A stretch of 64,000 bases of DNA from Apus apus. Its lineage: Eukaryota; Chordata; Aves; Apodiformes; Apodidae. The position numbers and the translations under genes are program-made. Below the pieces are notes generated by a model. It saw only the letters and a program-made list of their open reading frames with translations, did not search any database and had not been told where the DNA came from. The number at the start of each line of letters is the position of its first letter. The stretch's first letter is position 1. The stretch spans positions 10,431,501-10,495,500 of the forward strand of contig NC_067287.1 in NCBI RefSeq assembly GCF_020740795.1, given 5' to 3'. This document shows, piece by piece, positions 1-10,800 of this stretch.

Positions 1-23
1 GAGATCCTTTGATGGGATAAATC

Positions 24-283
24 ACATAATCACAGAACTGCTAGAGTTAGAAGGGACCTCTAGAGATCATCTAGTCCATCTAGTCCAACTCTCCCACTGA
101 AGTAGAAGACTTTACACAGGACTTTACACAAGACTGTATCCAGGCAGGTTTTGAGTATCTCCAGAGATAGAGACTCCACAACTTCCCTGGGCAGCCTATT
201 CCAGTGCTCCATCACCCTCACTGTAAAGAAATTTTTCCTTATATTTAAATGGAACTTCCTATGTTCCAACTTGTACCCAAACT
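24..283 (-). mobile_element. CR1 LINE, 3' fragment, antisense
   Basis: The plus strand reads as the reverse complement of a CR1 3' end, starting at the tail near 24. The minus strand encodes the end of the CR1 reverse-transcriptase [17 protein letters not shown], then [19 protein letters not shown], which is the usual CR1 C-terminus. It is 5'-truncated, as nearly all CR1 copies are, and has no function of its own. Confidence 0.9.
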
Positions 284-2893
284 CTTTTAAAAATGTTTCA
301 TATCTGGGGCTGTCAATGAATTTAAGAGTTTAAACTAGTGTTAACGTACCTAATTCCCTCTCAAGTAGAGGAATGTTTAAATTAGGGGGAATAAGGGGTC
401 AAATCCAGGCAGGTATCTTAGTGCCTAACTTGCACCAACATTAACTGGAATAAGGGTCCCTGGGGATGAATTGTGGACATGGACCTATATATCATTCCTA
501 TAAATGAAACAAGACTTGTGTTGCACATGTGTAACAGTATGTTATTATTCTTTTCAAAACAAGGTATTTCATTTCAGACTTTTTATTATTTCTCAGCTGT
601 TCTGTCCTTCCAAGGTTGGTGTGAACAGATTTAGCAGCAAGCTCATGCTGGGTAGAAACGGTTTGCCAGAAAAATAAGCAAAAAACAGAGTCCAGTAATT
701 TATTTCAGACAGTGAATAGATAACCAGGTGTCAACTGAGATTTGAAAAAACTACATGGGACATCAGGAGGCCCAAAACACACAGATCCAGGACGGATTTC
801 TTAGAAAGCCATTCATACCTCCAGGGCACTCTGTCTGCCCAGGCACTTGGGACCTGGGATTTTACTTCATGCAGTAGGAATTTTGCCAGAGTTTGGAGGG
901 GAGGGTGAGCTTAGCTGGCTCTACCTACTGATATATTAAATCATATTAAATTCTGTTTCCCCACATGCATGCATATGAAGGGAAATTGTCTGAGCTTTCC
1001 ATCCCGTTCGGGATGTACGAGAAACTCTCTGCTAGCTGAACCTAGTAAATGGTTCTGATTTTGTGGATCTCCATTAGTCATTAGTCCTAGTAAAAATGCG
1101 TTGGTTTTATTTGAGGTGAGATGTGCAGGAAGAGAGAATGAATGCAGCATGCAAGGCCGTTGGGATGCATCCTTCAGGTTACCAAACCCTCCTCCCACTC
1201 CCTCCTCTCTGCGACTTGGCAGAGTCCCTGGCCACAAGATGGAGCTGGCTCTTTGCAGTTGCAGGACAAGACACACCAAAGGCAAAACTTTTTAATGAGC
1301 ACATTGTAATTGGGGCTAACCATTAACAGAGACCACAGAGATTTCCGGTAAGCTGCTGATTTTTAACCCCCTCCTGTGTCACAGCCTTGTGCATCTCCAC
1401 AGTCCCTTTGGGGACATGCTCCTTAACTCGGGAGTCAGGACACATTTTTCAGGGTGGCTCATGGCTGGAAACATCTATCACCCATTTCAGTTCAGTTCAT
1501 CCGTGTCCTGAAAACTGCTGCTCAGGCAGCCAAGGGCCCTCCAGACTGCTTTAGGAACTTCAGGAACACCGAAACTTGCCAGGTTTGGTCTGGCTCCATC
1601 ACCTCTGTTTGAAGGACTCATGTTTATACATCTTAGGAGCACAAGGAGCATCTTCCCTGTGTACCTCCCTTGTTTTCCAGCCCAGCAGCTCCAGGCATGG
1701 ACTTTGTACAGAGATTTATTCTGAAGCCTGCTTTTTTTCTTGCAGGAAAGGGACAATACTTGGCGAGATTAGTTTAGGTGCTGTTCTTTACTTCCTGTCA
1801 TTATTGCAATGTTTCTTGTCAGCAGGGCAGGAGCAGGAGCATTGCTCTTGAGCTGAGAGCAGAGGTTGGTCCTCAGATGACAAAAATAGATATTTTTTAT
1901 CTTTTTATAGCAGGCAACAGCAACATGAATTGTTTCTTTAGCTGGAGGAGGGCACATACTGTTTAAGAAAAGATTATTATAATTTTCATGAATTGATTGT
2001 TGCCCTTACTGACAAGGATCTTGTGTGAATTGGAATCAGCTTTTTGTAGCTTCTGAGGCAAAAAAGCAGGAAATTAATTTTTCATGGTTGTGGAAACCCC
2101 AACAGTGGAGCCTGTGGGCTGTGGGGATTGGCTTGTGTGGGGAGGCAGCGTGGGGACAGCAAAGCCACACGGTGCCCACGGCATGTGCCTCCACGCTCCC
2201 GCTTCCCACTGCAGCACAGCCAGGAGGACCTGGCAAACAGCACGGTGAGGAACTGGAAAGGAAGATAGTGTTTTCGTAATACAAGAACTGTTTGTAACAC
2301 AAGAGAGGTCCCCAAGGTTCAGAGAAGTTTGCCTTTTATTTCATACCCAGATCCTGCCTCCAGCTTGACCTCAGTTCCTCCCAAAATCCTTTTATTAAAA
2401 TGATAAATCAACCCATCTTGATCACCATCTAGGTTCCTGTTCTGCCCATCCTTTGCATGAAGAGCTGCTTGGATCAAAGGACTGAGGGATGTTCAGGACC
2501 CGCTGCAGTGTCCAAGGCCAGGCTGCATTTGGATTTGCCTTCCAGCCATCACCGACTTCTTTGGGACTTCTGGGAATGGGTAATCTCAGCTGTTTTAGCT
2601 GGTCTTTCTGGCACATGAGGAAGCTGTGCTTGAGGTCCTATGGCTTCTGAACTCACTGCAGGTATGATGGTTGAACAAGTTATATCAAAAAATGAGGTTC
2701 AAATGAGTTATATCCAGTCAGAAGATGTTTCTTACATCTGGGGCTGCTAGTAAGTAACAACTCTAAACTTAGGCCACAGAATTTAGAAACAGGAGAAAGT
2801 CAGAGATATCCCAGAATTTTACTGCAGGGTCAAGGCAATAGTTTGTGAAACATTAAGGCAGAGGTGGTGTGTCACCCTGCAACCAGTTGTTAT

Positions 2894-3163
2894 CATAGAA
2901 TAGAACCATAGAATCATTAAGGTTGTAAGGGACCTTAATGATCATCAAGTTCCAACCCCCCTGCCATGAGCAGGGAACCAGTAGACCAGGTTGCACAAAA
3001 CCTCATCCAACCTGGCCTTAAAAGCCTCCAGGGATGAGGCATCAGCAACCTCCCTGGGCAACTCATTCCAGTTCCTCACCACCCTTGTAGTAAAGAATTT
3101 CTTTCATTTCTTTCTAATATCTAACCTAAATCTCCCCTCTCTTAGTTTAAAACCATTACCATC
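2894..3163 (-). mobile_element. CR1 LINE, 3' fragment, antisense
   Basis: It begins with the repeated tail (ATAGAATCATTAAGGTTG-type sequence) and continues through the complement of the last reverse-transcriptase codons (CTCCCTGGGCAACTCATTCC). The reading frame is degraded and the copy is 5'-truncated near 3163. Confidence 0.88.
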
Positions 3164-6100
3164 ATGGACTGGGGCTCTGGGACAGGCATTTTGCTCAAAC
3201 TGGAGCAGAAAGAGGAGTTATCACTGAAAAGCTAGAACCTCTTAGTCTCATGACAGACATTTAGACATGACTCAGATGCTTTTATGCACCCTTCCTGCCA
3301 CGAGGAAGATGTGACAATGAAAACCTATCTTTAAAACACCTGAAGTATCTCTGACAAAGCAATTTATTTGTTTTGACTGATAATAAAAGAGCTAGAGCTA
3401 AATTTACAATTGCATTGCTTGCAAATGTATGCCTAGGTCAGATCCACCAGGTTTATGTCCTGTTTTCACCACAGCTTTAAAATGCAAGTGATAAGAAAGC
3501 AAGCACAAAGATCAGGACTTTCCAGCCCGGGGATTTTCCTCTCTCTGTTCCAGCAGAACTGTGCAATAATACTAAAAGTCCAAGTTCAAATACCTCTGTG
3601 GCACCTAGGTACCTGAAGGAAGCTGAAAGATCTCGGTTGCATGGACTAAGTGATCCTCAAAAGTGGCATTTTGTAGAGAAAAGACAGGATGGTCAAGGGA
3701 GAAAATCCACAGGCAGCAGTTATGACTGTTCCTGGAGATCAAGAGTGCCTTTCTTGCAGGTCATCCTTGCACAGTCCCCAGGTGACAGAGCCCTCCTTCG
3801 GGGGTCTCCAATCCCAAGATTGTGGTGCTGCCCCAAACTAATCTTCTGGTGTTTTGTGTGACCCCTTGGTCCTCAACAATCTTGTTAACAAGTGGGCATT
3901 CAAAGCTTTCATTCTCCATCTCTTATTCAGAGACTGAATCCCAGGAGGAAGATGAAGCCCTTCTGGTTTTGTACATGGAGGCAATCTTCTTTTCAGGCAT
4001 CTGCTGTTGCCCTGTCCCTGACTCCGGAAAACCAGCCAGAACACATCAGTCCAGCACCCTCAGCATGGGTAAGCAGGAAGGATTAATACAAACACCCTCT
4101 CTGGGGACCTCATTCCAGGCCATACATTACCTCTGCTGATGCTTCATTTCTTGGTCTGCAGCTGACCTTGGGGATGCAAGGCTGCCTGCTTGCTCTGGAG
4201 CTGAGCTGCCCACCCATGGTGGGTGTATTCCCCACGCTCAACCATGTCCTACCATTGAAAAGTCTCTCTCTTGAGGCTACAGCTGCTTGCTTGGTCTTTA
4301 CTGCAGTTACATCCCCTTTTTTTTTGCTGCATGTGGGGCAAGAGCACAGCACTGGCTTCAGAGAAGGGCATTAGCATCGTTCTCATTGAGGAAGCTGCAG
4401 GATTTCCTCCCCTGCAGTGCTGCAAAGTCTTTCCCTCTAGGGCCCTGGGCCCACAGCACAGTTTGGGGGGCAGCAGTGGTCTACTGGGATCATCTACACA
4501 GCCTGTAAATCTGTGGGATCATCACAGATGTTTGTCTTGAGCATATGATGGTAAGGGTACGTTACTGATAGCAGATGTGCAGCGCTGACAACAGCTCACT
4601 ATTCAAAAAAAGCCACTCCTGACCTCCCTTTCCTCAGGGATTTCTTGTGGTGGCTGTGGAGGGAGACCAGCCTGGGTGTGGTGGGCATTGGGTGCTCGTG
4701 TTGGTGCTGCAGGACCCATGGAAAGTGAGAGCATGTGCTGAACCTCAGCAGAGCCCAACTAAACATTACTGGTGACTGGTGAGCTCCTATGCCTTGCCTG
4801 GCTGTGGTCCCACAGCAATACATTCCTTCTGAGCACCATCCTCTCTTCCTCAAATCCCCTTCTCTGCTACTTGAGGTGCCACAGTCAAGTCATACAAGTT
4901 AGGTTACTTCCCTCTGTGTAGTTTCCTCTGTCCACAAGCCTGCTTTTCCTTTCTCCCTCTTGCTCCTTCACCACTTTCCCCTGTGCATCTGCTTCTTGCC
5001 CCCATCACTGCCTGGGTTGCATGACAGGACACAGGGACAAAGGAAGGAGGGAAGCATCCCCCTCAGCTCCTGCAACCAAAACTCTCTCACACAAGTGCAG
5101 CTTCTCGTGTTTGTACATGTGGTTGTATCTTGGGGTATTTGGGCATGGCCAGAAAAACTGAGGAGGGACTTCTAGGTCTACACAAGGCTTCTCTGGGCAC
5201 TAAGGCTCACACAGCTATTTTATCTCATGCAGATGCAGGATCTGCATTTCATTTTCCTTCTCTTCACAGAAATACGAAAAATACACCACAAAGGAACAAC
5301 CTGCTTTGAAGTCCCCCCATGCCACATCTTGCATTTCCAGATGAGTCACGACACGGTAGGTATTACCTTTATTATTAATAAATGGTGATGGGTTCCACCC
5401 TATTGGGCTCTTGGAGTAAGAGGGAGAAGCTGCCCCTTGCCCACACAGAGTCAACAGCTCGATGACAGCCTGTAGCTGAGAGCCTGTAGGTCACACCCTC
5501 ACCCACATCCCTATCACAGCAGATGTTTTGGGGGGGCATTCCATGGCGTTTTCCAGTGGTTACAATACCTGTGTGATGCTCTTACAGCCACAGCAGGAGT
5601 TACTCTAATTTAGCAGCACCAGGACAGTTAAAACGTTAAGACTTGTAAGTGGATACTTCCTAAAGCAACAAATAGTCACTTTCAACCCAAACATGGTGTC
5701 TCGCAGGGTATGGAGAAGCTGAAGAAATGGGAAAGGTTTATGACAGCAATGTTGGAAATCAGTGCAAATAAGGGGAAGTTTTGGCAGGTGGTGTTACAGT
5801 TGATCACTTCTTCCTGAGAACAGCAATGCAATATATTGGATCGAGGGCATGTTTTTAAGCACAATCTAGTGGTGAGATCTAACAGGCATTATGCTAAAGT
5901 GGCACGCGGGTCTGCAGGACGTGGGTGGTGAGCTGTTACTATAAATTGCCTTTAAAATCAGTGATCAGCTCTACGGTTGATTTATTATTTCTTTTAAAGA
6001 CGGAAGAAAACAGAAAGCTCCCCAGTAACCCAAACAAAGTAATAAATCTACTGTTTCCTTTAGATCTGAGGTGTTGATGTTCCGTCGTGCCAGGGACAGA

Positions 6101-6330
6101 GGGTGGCTGAGTGGACAGTGCCAAAAAGCTGGCAGGCAGGGCACGGCTGCCCGGCTGCCCGTGCTTAGGGAGCCATTTAACAGATGGACACGGTTTGTTT
6201 GCACAAAGAAAATCCCTGAAGCAGGAAAATGCCATGTAAGAGCAGCCACTGACCCGTGGGGACATCAGCACAGGCCCTGCTGTGAGCCAGGAGAGGAGGG
6301 TGCACAGTGCCCCTGTGCCTGTGGATATGC

Positions 6331-6490
6331 AGGCACGTGTGTCTGTGTGTGTGCACATCTGCTTCCATGTACATGGGTGTGCCTGGAAGTGCATGGGTGT
6401 ACACATCTGTGTGTGTGTGTGTCCATGTGAGTTCCACACATGTGCGTGAAGCTGCTTGCAGGTATGTGCATGTGTGTAAGCATCTGCAGG
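6331..6490. repeat. TG-rich low-complexity tract
   Basis: Imperfect TG/GTGT and CATGTG-type sequence, largely alternating purine and pyrimidine. It stops where the CR1 copy starts at about 6498 and similar sequence resumes after it at about 7244. Confidence 0.8.
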
Positions 6491-6497
6491 TGGGTGT

Positions 6498-7243
6498 ATC
6501 ACAGAGCCATAGAATGCTTTTGGCTGGAAGGGCCTTTAAAGATCATCTAGTTCCAACGATCTCACCACAGGCAGGGAGGCAGGGACACTTTCCACTAGAC
6601 CAGGTTGCTCAAAGCTCCATCCAACCTGGCCTTGAACACTTCCAGGGATTGGGCATCTGCAGCTTTTTTGGGCAACCTGTTCCAGTGCCTCACCACTCTT
6701 ACACTAAATAATTTCTTCTTAAAATCTGACCTAAATCTACCCTCTTTCCATTGAAAACTCTCCCCAACCTATTGCTACACACCCTTGTAAAAAGTCCCCC
6801 TCTAGCTTTCCTGTAGCCCCTTCAGGTACTGGAATGTTCTCTAAAGTCTTCCTGGAGCCTTCTCTTCTCCAGGATGAGCAACCCCAACTTTCTCAGCCTG
6901 TCTTCATGGGAGAAGTGCTCTAGCCTTCTGATCACCTTTGCAGCCCTCCTCTGGACTTGCTCCAACAGCTCCACGTCCTTGCTGTGCAGGGGACTCCAGA
7001 ACAGGACGCAGTATTGCAGGTGAGATGTCATGAAAGAGATGGGGAGTAGGTGGGGAGAATCACCTCCCTTGACCTGCTGGCCACGCTTCTTCTGATGCAG
7101 CCCAGGACACAGTTGGTTTCTGGGCTGCAAGCGCACGTTGCCAGCTCATGTTGAGCTTCTGCTCCGAGCTGTTCTCATCCATCCTCCTCCCAGCCTTATT
7201 TATGCTCGGGATTGTCCTGACCCACGCGCAGGACCTCGCACTT
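6498..7243 (-). mobile_element. CR1 LINE, about 745 bp, antisense, upstream of the promoter
   Basis: The tail (ATCACAGAGCCATAGAATGC) is at the low-coordinate end. The complement of the reverse-transcriptase coding region runs through to about 7243, where the 5' truncation lies. The minus strand reads QYCVLFWSPLHSKDVELLEQ and QRRAAKVIRRLEHFSHEDRL, typical of CR1. The part at 7118-7243 also follows the avian CR1 order, with a small internal gap near 7160. The copy ends only about 190 bp before the CpG island. Confidence 0.92.
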
Positions 7244-7400
7244 TGTGTGCGTGCGTGTGAAATGTGTGTGCCCGTACATACCTGATGTGGGCACACGCGC
7301 ACACGTGTGTGTATGAACACGGGCACACACGCAGCTGCAGCCTGTGTGTGCGTGTGTGTCCCGGGGTGTGTCCGTCCCCGTGCCCGTGTCCCCGTCCCTC
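7244..7400. repeat. TG/CA-rich tract just upstream of the CpG island
   Basis: Mixed TGTGCG, CACACG and GTGTGT runs, largely alternating purine-pyrimidine with several CpGs, grading into the promoter. The local open frames in it are by-products of the repeat. Confidence 0.75.
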
Positions 7401-7520
7401 TGCACAACCTCCCACGCGTGTGCGCGGGCCCGGCCGTGCCCGCTCCGCGCCCGCGGGGTCGGAGTTCCGCCTCCCGGCGGGGCGGGGAGGCGGCAGCGCG
7501 CCCTCGGGAGCGGGACAAAC

Positions 7521-7552
7521 AGCCGGACGGACGGCCAGACAGCCGGACGGAC
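7521..7552 (+). repeat. Short tandem duplication in the promoter
   Basis: The 12-mer AGCCGGACGGAC occurs at 7521-7532 and again at 7541-7552, a period of 20 bases, with related GGACGG/ACGGCC pieces between and after. It lies between the GC box and the start codon. Confidence 0.75.
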
Positions 7553-7701
7553 ACACGGCCCGTCCCGCCGTCCCCGGGGCAGCCCCGCGGCGCCGCCCCC
7601 GCCCCCGCCTCCCGCCGCCGTCGCGGCTGCACAAAAGGCGGCGGGGAGGGAGGGAGGGCCCGGCCGGGAAGGGCTGCCCGGCCGCCCCGGCCGCCCGCAC
7701 C

Positions 7702-7804
7702 ATGCCCCGCCGAGGGGGGCTGCCGGCCCCCGCCGCCCGCCGGCCCCCCCCGCTCCTCCTCCTCCGCCTCCTCCTCCTGGCCGCCCCGCTACAGCCCGGC
7801 AGAG
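7702..7804 (+). CDS. ITGB5: ITGB5 exon 1: start codon and signal peptide
   Basis: The ATG at 7702 lies in a fair initiation context (CACC before it). It opens 34 codons of signal peptide: a Pro/Arg/Ala-rich n-region of about 17 residues, a leucine-rich core ([11 protein letters not shown]), then QPGRG before the mature start at GLNLC. The exon ends in phase 1 before the donor gtaagg at 7805. The same frame has no stop upstream for at least 438 nt and contains an ATG at 7285, but that one lies in a TG/CA repeat outside the probable transcript, so 7702 is chosen. The start fits the family, because beta integrin signal peptides end just before the PSI domain. The n-region is highly GC-rich. Confidence 0.93.
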
Positions 7805-10800
7805 GTAAGGGCCGCTCCGCTCCCCGCCGCTCCGGGCCCTTCACTCGCCGCTCCCGAAGGCGGATTATCCCCTCGAGCCCGCTTCGGGGTACTTCGGCTG
7901 CGAGTTCTGCTTCTGCCTTCTCTCTCCCTTCCTTCCCGGCTGCCTCGGCTTCGCTCCCATCTCCCCGGGGCGCTCGTTCCCCGTCCAGCCCCGGTACAGG
8001 CGGGACTCGGCTGCCTTCCCCCGCTGCCCCCCTACCCCGGGGGGCTGCCGGTGTGGGGCTCTCTGCGCTTCACCCTCTGGCCCTGGGGCCTCCCGGGGTC
8101 CGCACCCCACCTCCCGCCCGCCCGCCGTGCCCCCGGTGGCGGGCCGGTTGGGGACCCGCGCTCCAGCAGCCCGGCTGGGCACGGACCGCATCCTGGATCT
8201 TAAACCTTCGAGCTAGAAAGCGTGAAACTGGTGTATGTACTTGTCTCTCGCTCTGTACTTTAATGGAACCAGTATAAGCACTTCTATTCAGGGAAAAGCA
8301 CTTCCCTGGGATATTTGGCCGAGCGATGTGTGTTCATCGATCGGATGAGGAACAGCAGGATAAACCCACAAGACTTGGCGCTGCCGGTGTCCGGTCTCCA
8401 CGCTGTCACCTTGTGTTGTCCCCCTCCCTTTTGTGCCCACGGAGCGGTACCCGCTGTACCCACCGGGATGCTCCCGAACGCGCTCGCAGACCGCAGCGCG
8501 GCTTGTGGCTGCTCCGGCAGCGCTGGCCGCGGGGTTGCTCTGCTCTCTGAACACCCGGGGGTACTTCTGATAGAAAGGGAGCCCACAAAATGCCCGAGCC
8601 CACCATGCTTGGTACTTACTCTCAGTGCTTAATGCTTTAACGCATTGTTTTATCAAGAGGCTGATCGTGCAGAGCACCGTGGCACCGCGGCTGCTAGAAC
8701 TTGGAAGAGGTTTTCTTAGATTTATTTATTTACAGAGCCTGATCCTTAGAATTCATGATTCAATAGTGCAGCAGACCACCTCGGGGATGAAAACGTCAGG
8801 ATGCTTATTGCAAGCATAAATAATATGATCTTTTTTCACACTTGGCTGTATAAAGTATGTAACTTTCCCCCCCCCACCACCTTAAGCAAGCCAGTACATT
8901 AAACTCAGGTAGAGGAGCTGCCCAAACTAGGATTTCTTGCAGAACAGGTTTGAGATGAGGTCTGATTGCCTGGAGCATCTTTATGAGTAAATTGGTTGAG
9001 TACCTTTCATGAGAGTTTCCTCTCTTGCTCTGCATCAGTAGTTTGAAGGATTAAACTAGCAGGATGCACTGTCTTCCTCTGCTTTTTTGGGCTCTCCTGT
9101 GGCTCAACCCAAGGGCAGGATGCCGTTTGGAAATGGTCTTCATGCCTGCTGGACAGTGCTCTGCAAAACGAAGTGGGGTGCAGGGCTTGGGACTCGAGCG
9201 TCAGTGTGAAGGACTGTGGAGTGGGGTGTGGAGCTCAGCAGTCCAGAGGGGGTGGATTAGTTTCCTCCTGGGTAATCTCAACTAAATCCGGGATGGAATT
9301 TTCCTCATTATAAGAAGTTTAGTTCAAGTTTAGGAGTGGTTTTATTAACTGTATTAGACTTGAGGAGCAGACTTGAGTTTCTTCTTGTCTTACTGGGTCA
9401 CTCCTCGCTGGCACCTGAAAGGGTCTGGACTAGAATGAGCATCTTCAGGTCCTTCCTTTGCCCGATTCCGGAAAGGCCGTGCTGAATCAAGCACAGCAAA
9501 GACTTCCATCTGGAAAATCTTACATGTTTTTACTTTAACTCAAAAAGCTCGGGTTTCAGTCCAAAAGCAGGAGGTTTCACAAAGCTCCATTTTCACAACA
9601 ATGCTGGAAATGGTTTGGTTTTGCTCCAAAGTGGAAAGAAAAAAATGTTTTTGGAAACTTCAAAAGCTACCACCAGGAGGAATGTCACCCCCATGGCCAG
9701 CCACAGGAGCGTGGGCTGCTTTGGTCATGGCACCCAGTGGAAGGAGGAGACCTTGGTTTTAATTCAGATATTTCTGTTACTAAGTAGACTCTTGAAAGCC
9801 CAGCAGTCAGGAATGAAGGTAAGTATTGTCCTGTTTCCACACAGAGAGCCAAGGCTGGGTAGCCAGGGTATGAATGCAAGGGTTAGCTTTATAAAGCCCT
9901 TTACTTTGCTGTGTTACCCAGTGCACCAGCTCTGGAGGAAAAGCTTTCAGCTGCATTGTAGCCTTTGGAAATGCAAGTGTTAATCTCTGTGAAAATTGCA
10001 ACTCAGTCATATAAGTTATGTTTTACTTTATATTAGATCTTTGTGTTCTGAGCTTTTGCAACATTCAGGACCTAGTGTGTAACTTCTGAGAGTGAATGAG
10101 GAATGAATCGTCTGGGTCTGTGGAAACAGTCAGTGAAAAAAAAAAAACAGGAAAAAAACACCAACCCTCAGAAGGCCCTTGTTTAGTACGAATGAGCCCA
10201 AGCAGCCAGTCTGAAAGAGAGCCATAGAGAAAGTCCAGGGCTCCATGCTCCAGGCTTTGAGTAAAGCACCTTGTGGGCAGCTGAGACCCAACAGTGCAGG
10301 GCTCTGACATGGTTGTGCCTTGGCAATGGCTGAGAATTACTGACAGGACCTACTTGTCTTCTTTGCGTTTAGCCTAGGGTGTGCTAAGTTTTCCTCCAGC
10401 TGTCCAGCTTGATTTCACTCCTTCCTGCACTTCCAGACCAGCCTTGAACAGGAGAGGCCCAGGCAGCCACTGCTTTTCATTTGTTTGTGAAATAATCACA
10501 TGGAATAGAGGAAAAAAATCCCTTTTCAGAAGCTCTCAGGGCAGAAAGTTCTTGAAACAGGAGAAAACTCTGTGTGGCTGTTCACCAGCCCATTGGCAAG
10601 TCTGTGCAACCTGCAGATTACACCCAGCAGCAGCGTGGTGCAGTGGTATCTGCAGATGAGACTGGCTGAAAATAGAGGCCTGACAATGCTTTTATTGACA
10701 TTTGGGTTGGAAAAAATAGCAAGTTCGGAGCTTGAGCCTGAGGCATTTTGTTTGGTGTGTGCAGCCTCTGTGCTGAGTCCTTGGTTGAAGGTTTTTTTTA

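Larger units (their letters stand above)
1..7430. other. 5' flanking DNA without a recognised gene
   Basis: No exon with family similarity and matching splice sites was found. Open frames here are short, overlap on both strands and do not resemble known proteins outside the CR1 copies. The region contains three antisense CR1 fragments (about 24-283, 2894-3163 and 6498-7243) and TG/CA-rich stretches. In mammals MUC13 and HEG1 lie on this side of ITGB5, but I could not recognise their exons here. Confidence 0.6.
7430..8190. promoter_or_regulatory. ITGB5: CpG island with the ITGB5 promoter and exon 1
   Basis: The block is markedly rich in G, C and CpG compared with the DNA on both sides. It has a GC box at 7479-7487 (GGGGCGGGG) and a C-rich Sp/KLF-type cluster at about 7595-7608. 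I see no TATA box in the 250 bases before the ATG, as expected for a CpG-island promoter with dispersed starts. The transcription start is not visible; it most likely lies between about 7500 and 7650, giving a short GC-rich 5' UTR. The island runs about 380 bp into intron 1. Confidence 0.8.

Noticed and set aside
5939..6502. 187-codon minus-strand open frame rich in His and Thr
   Set aside because: It reads through the TG/CA tract in reverse and into unrelated flanking DNA, with no family similarity.
7060..8277. Long open frames on both strands over the promoter (up to 337 codons)
   Set aside because: CpG-island sequence is poor in stop codons; only the frame from 7702 to 7804 continues into a spliced integrin.
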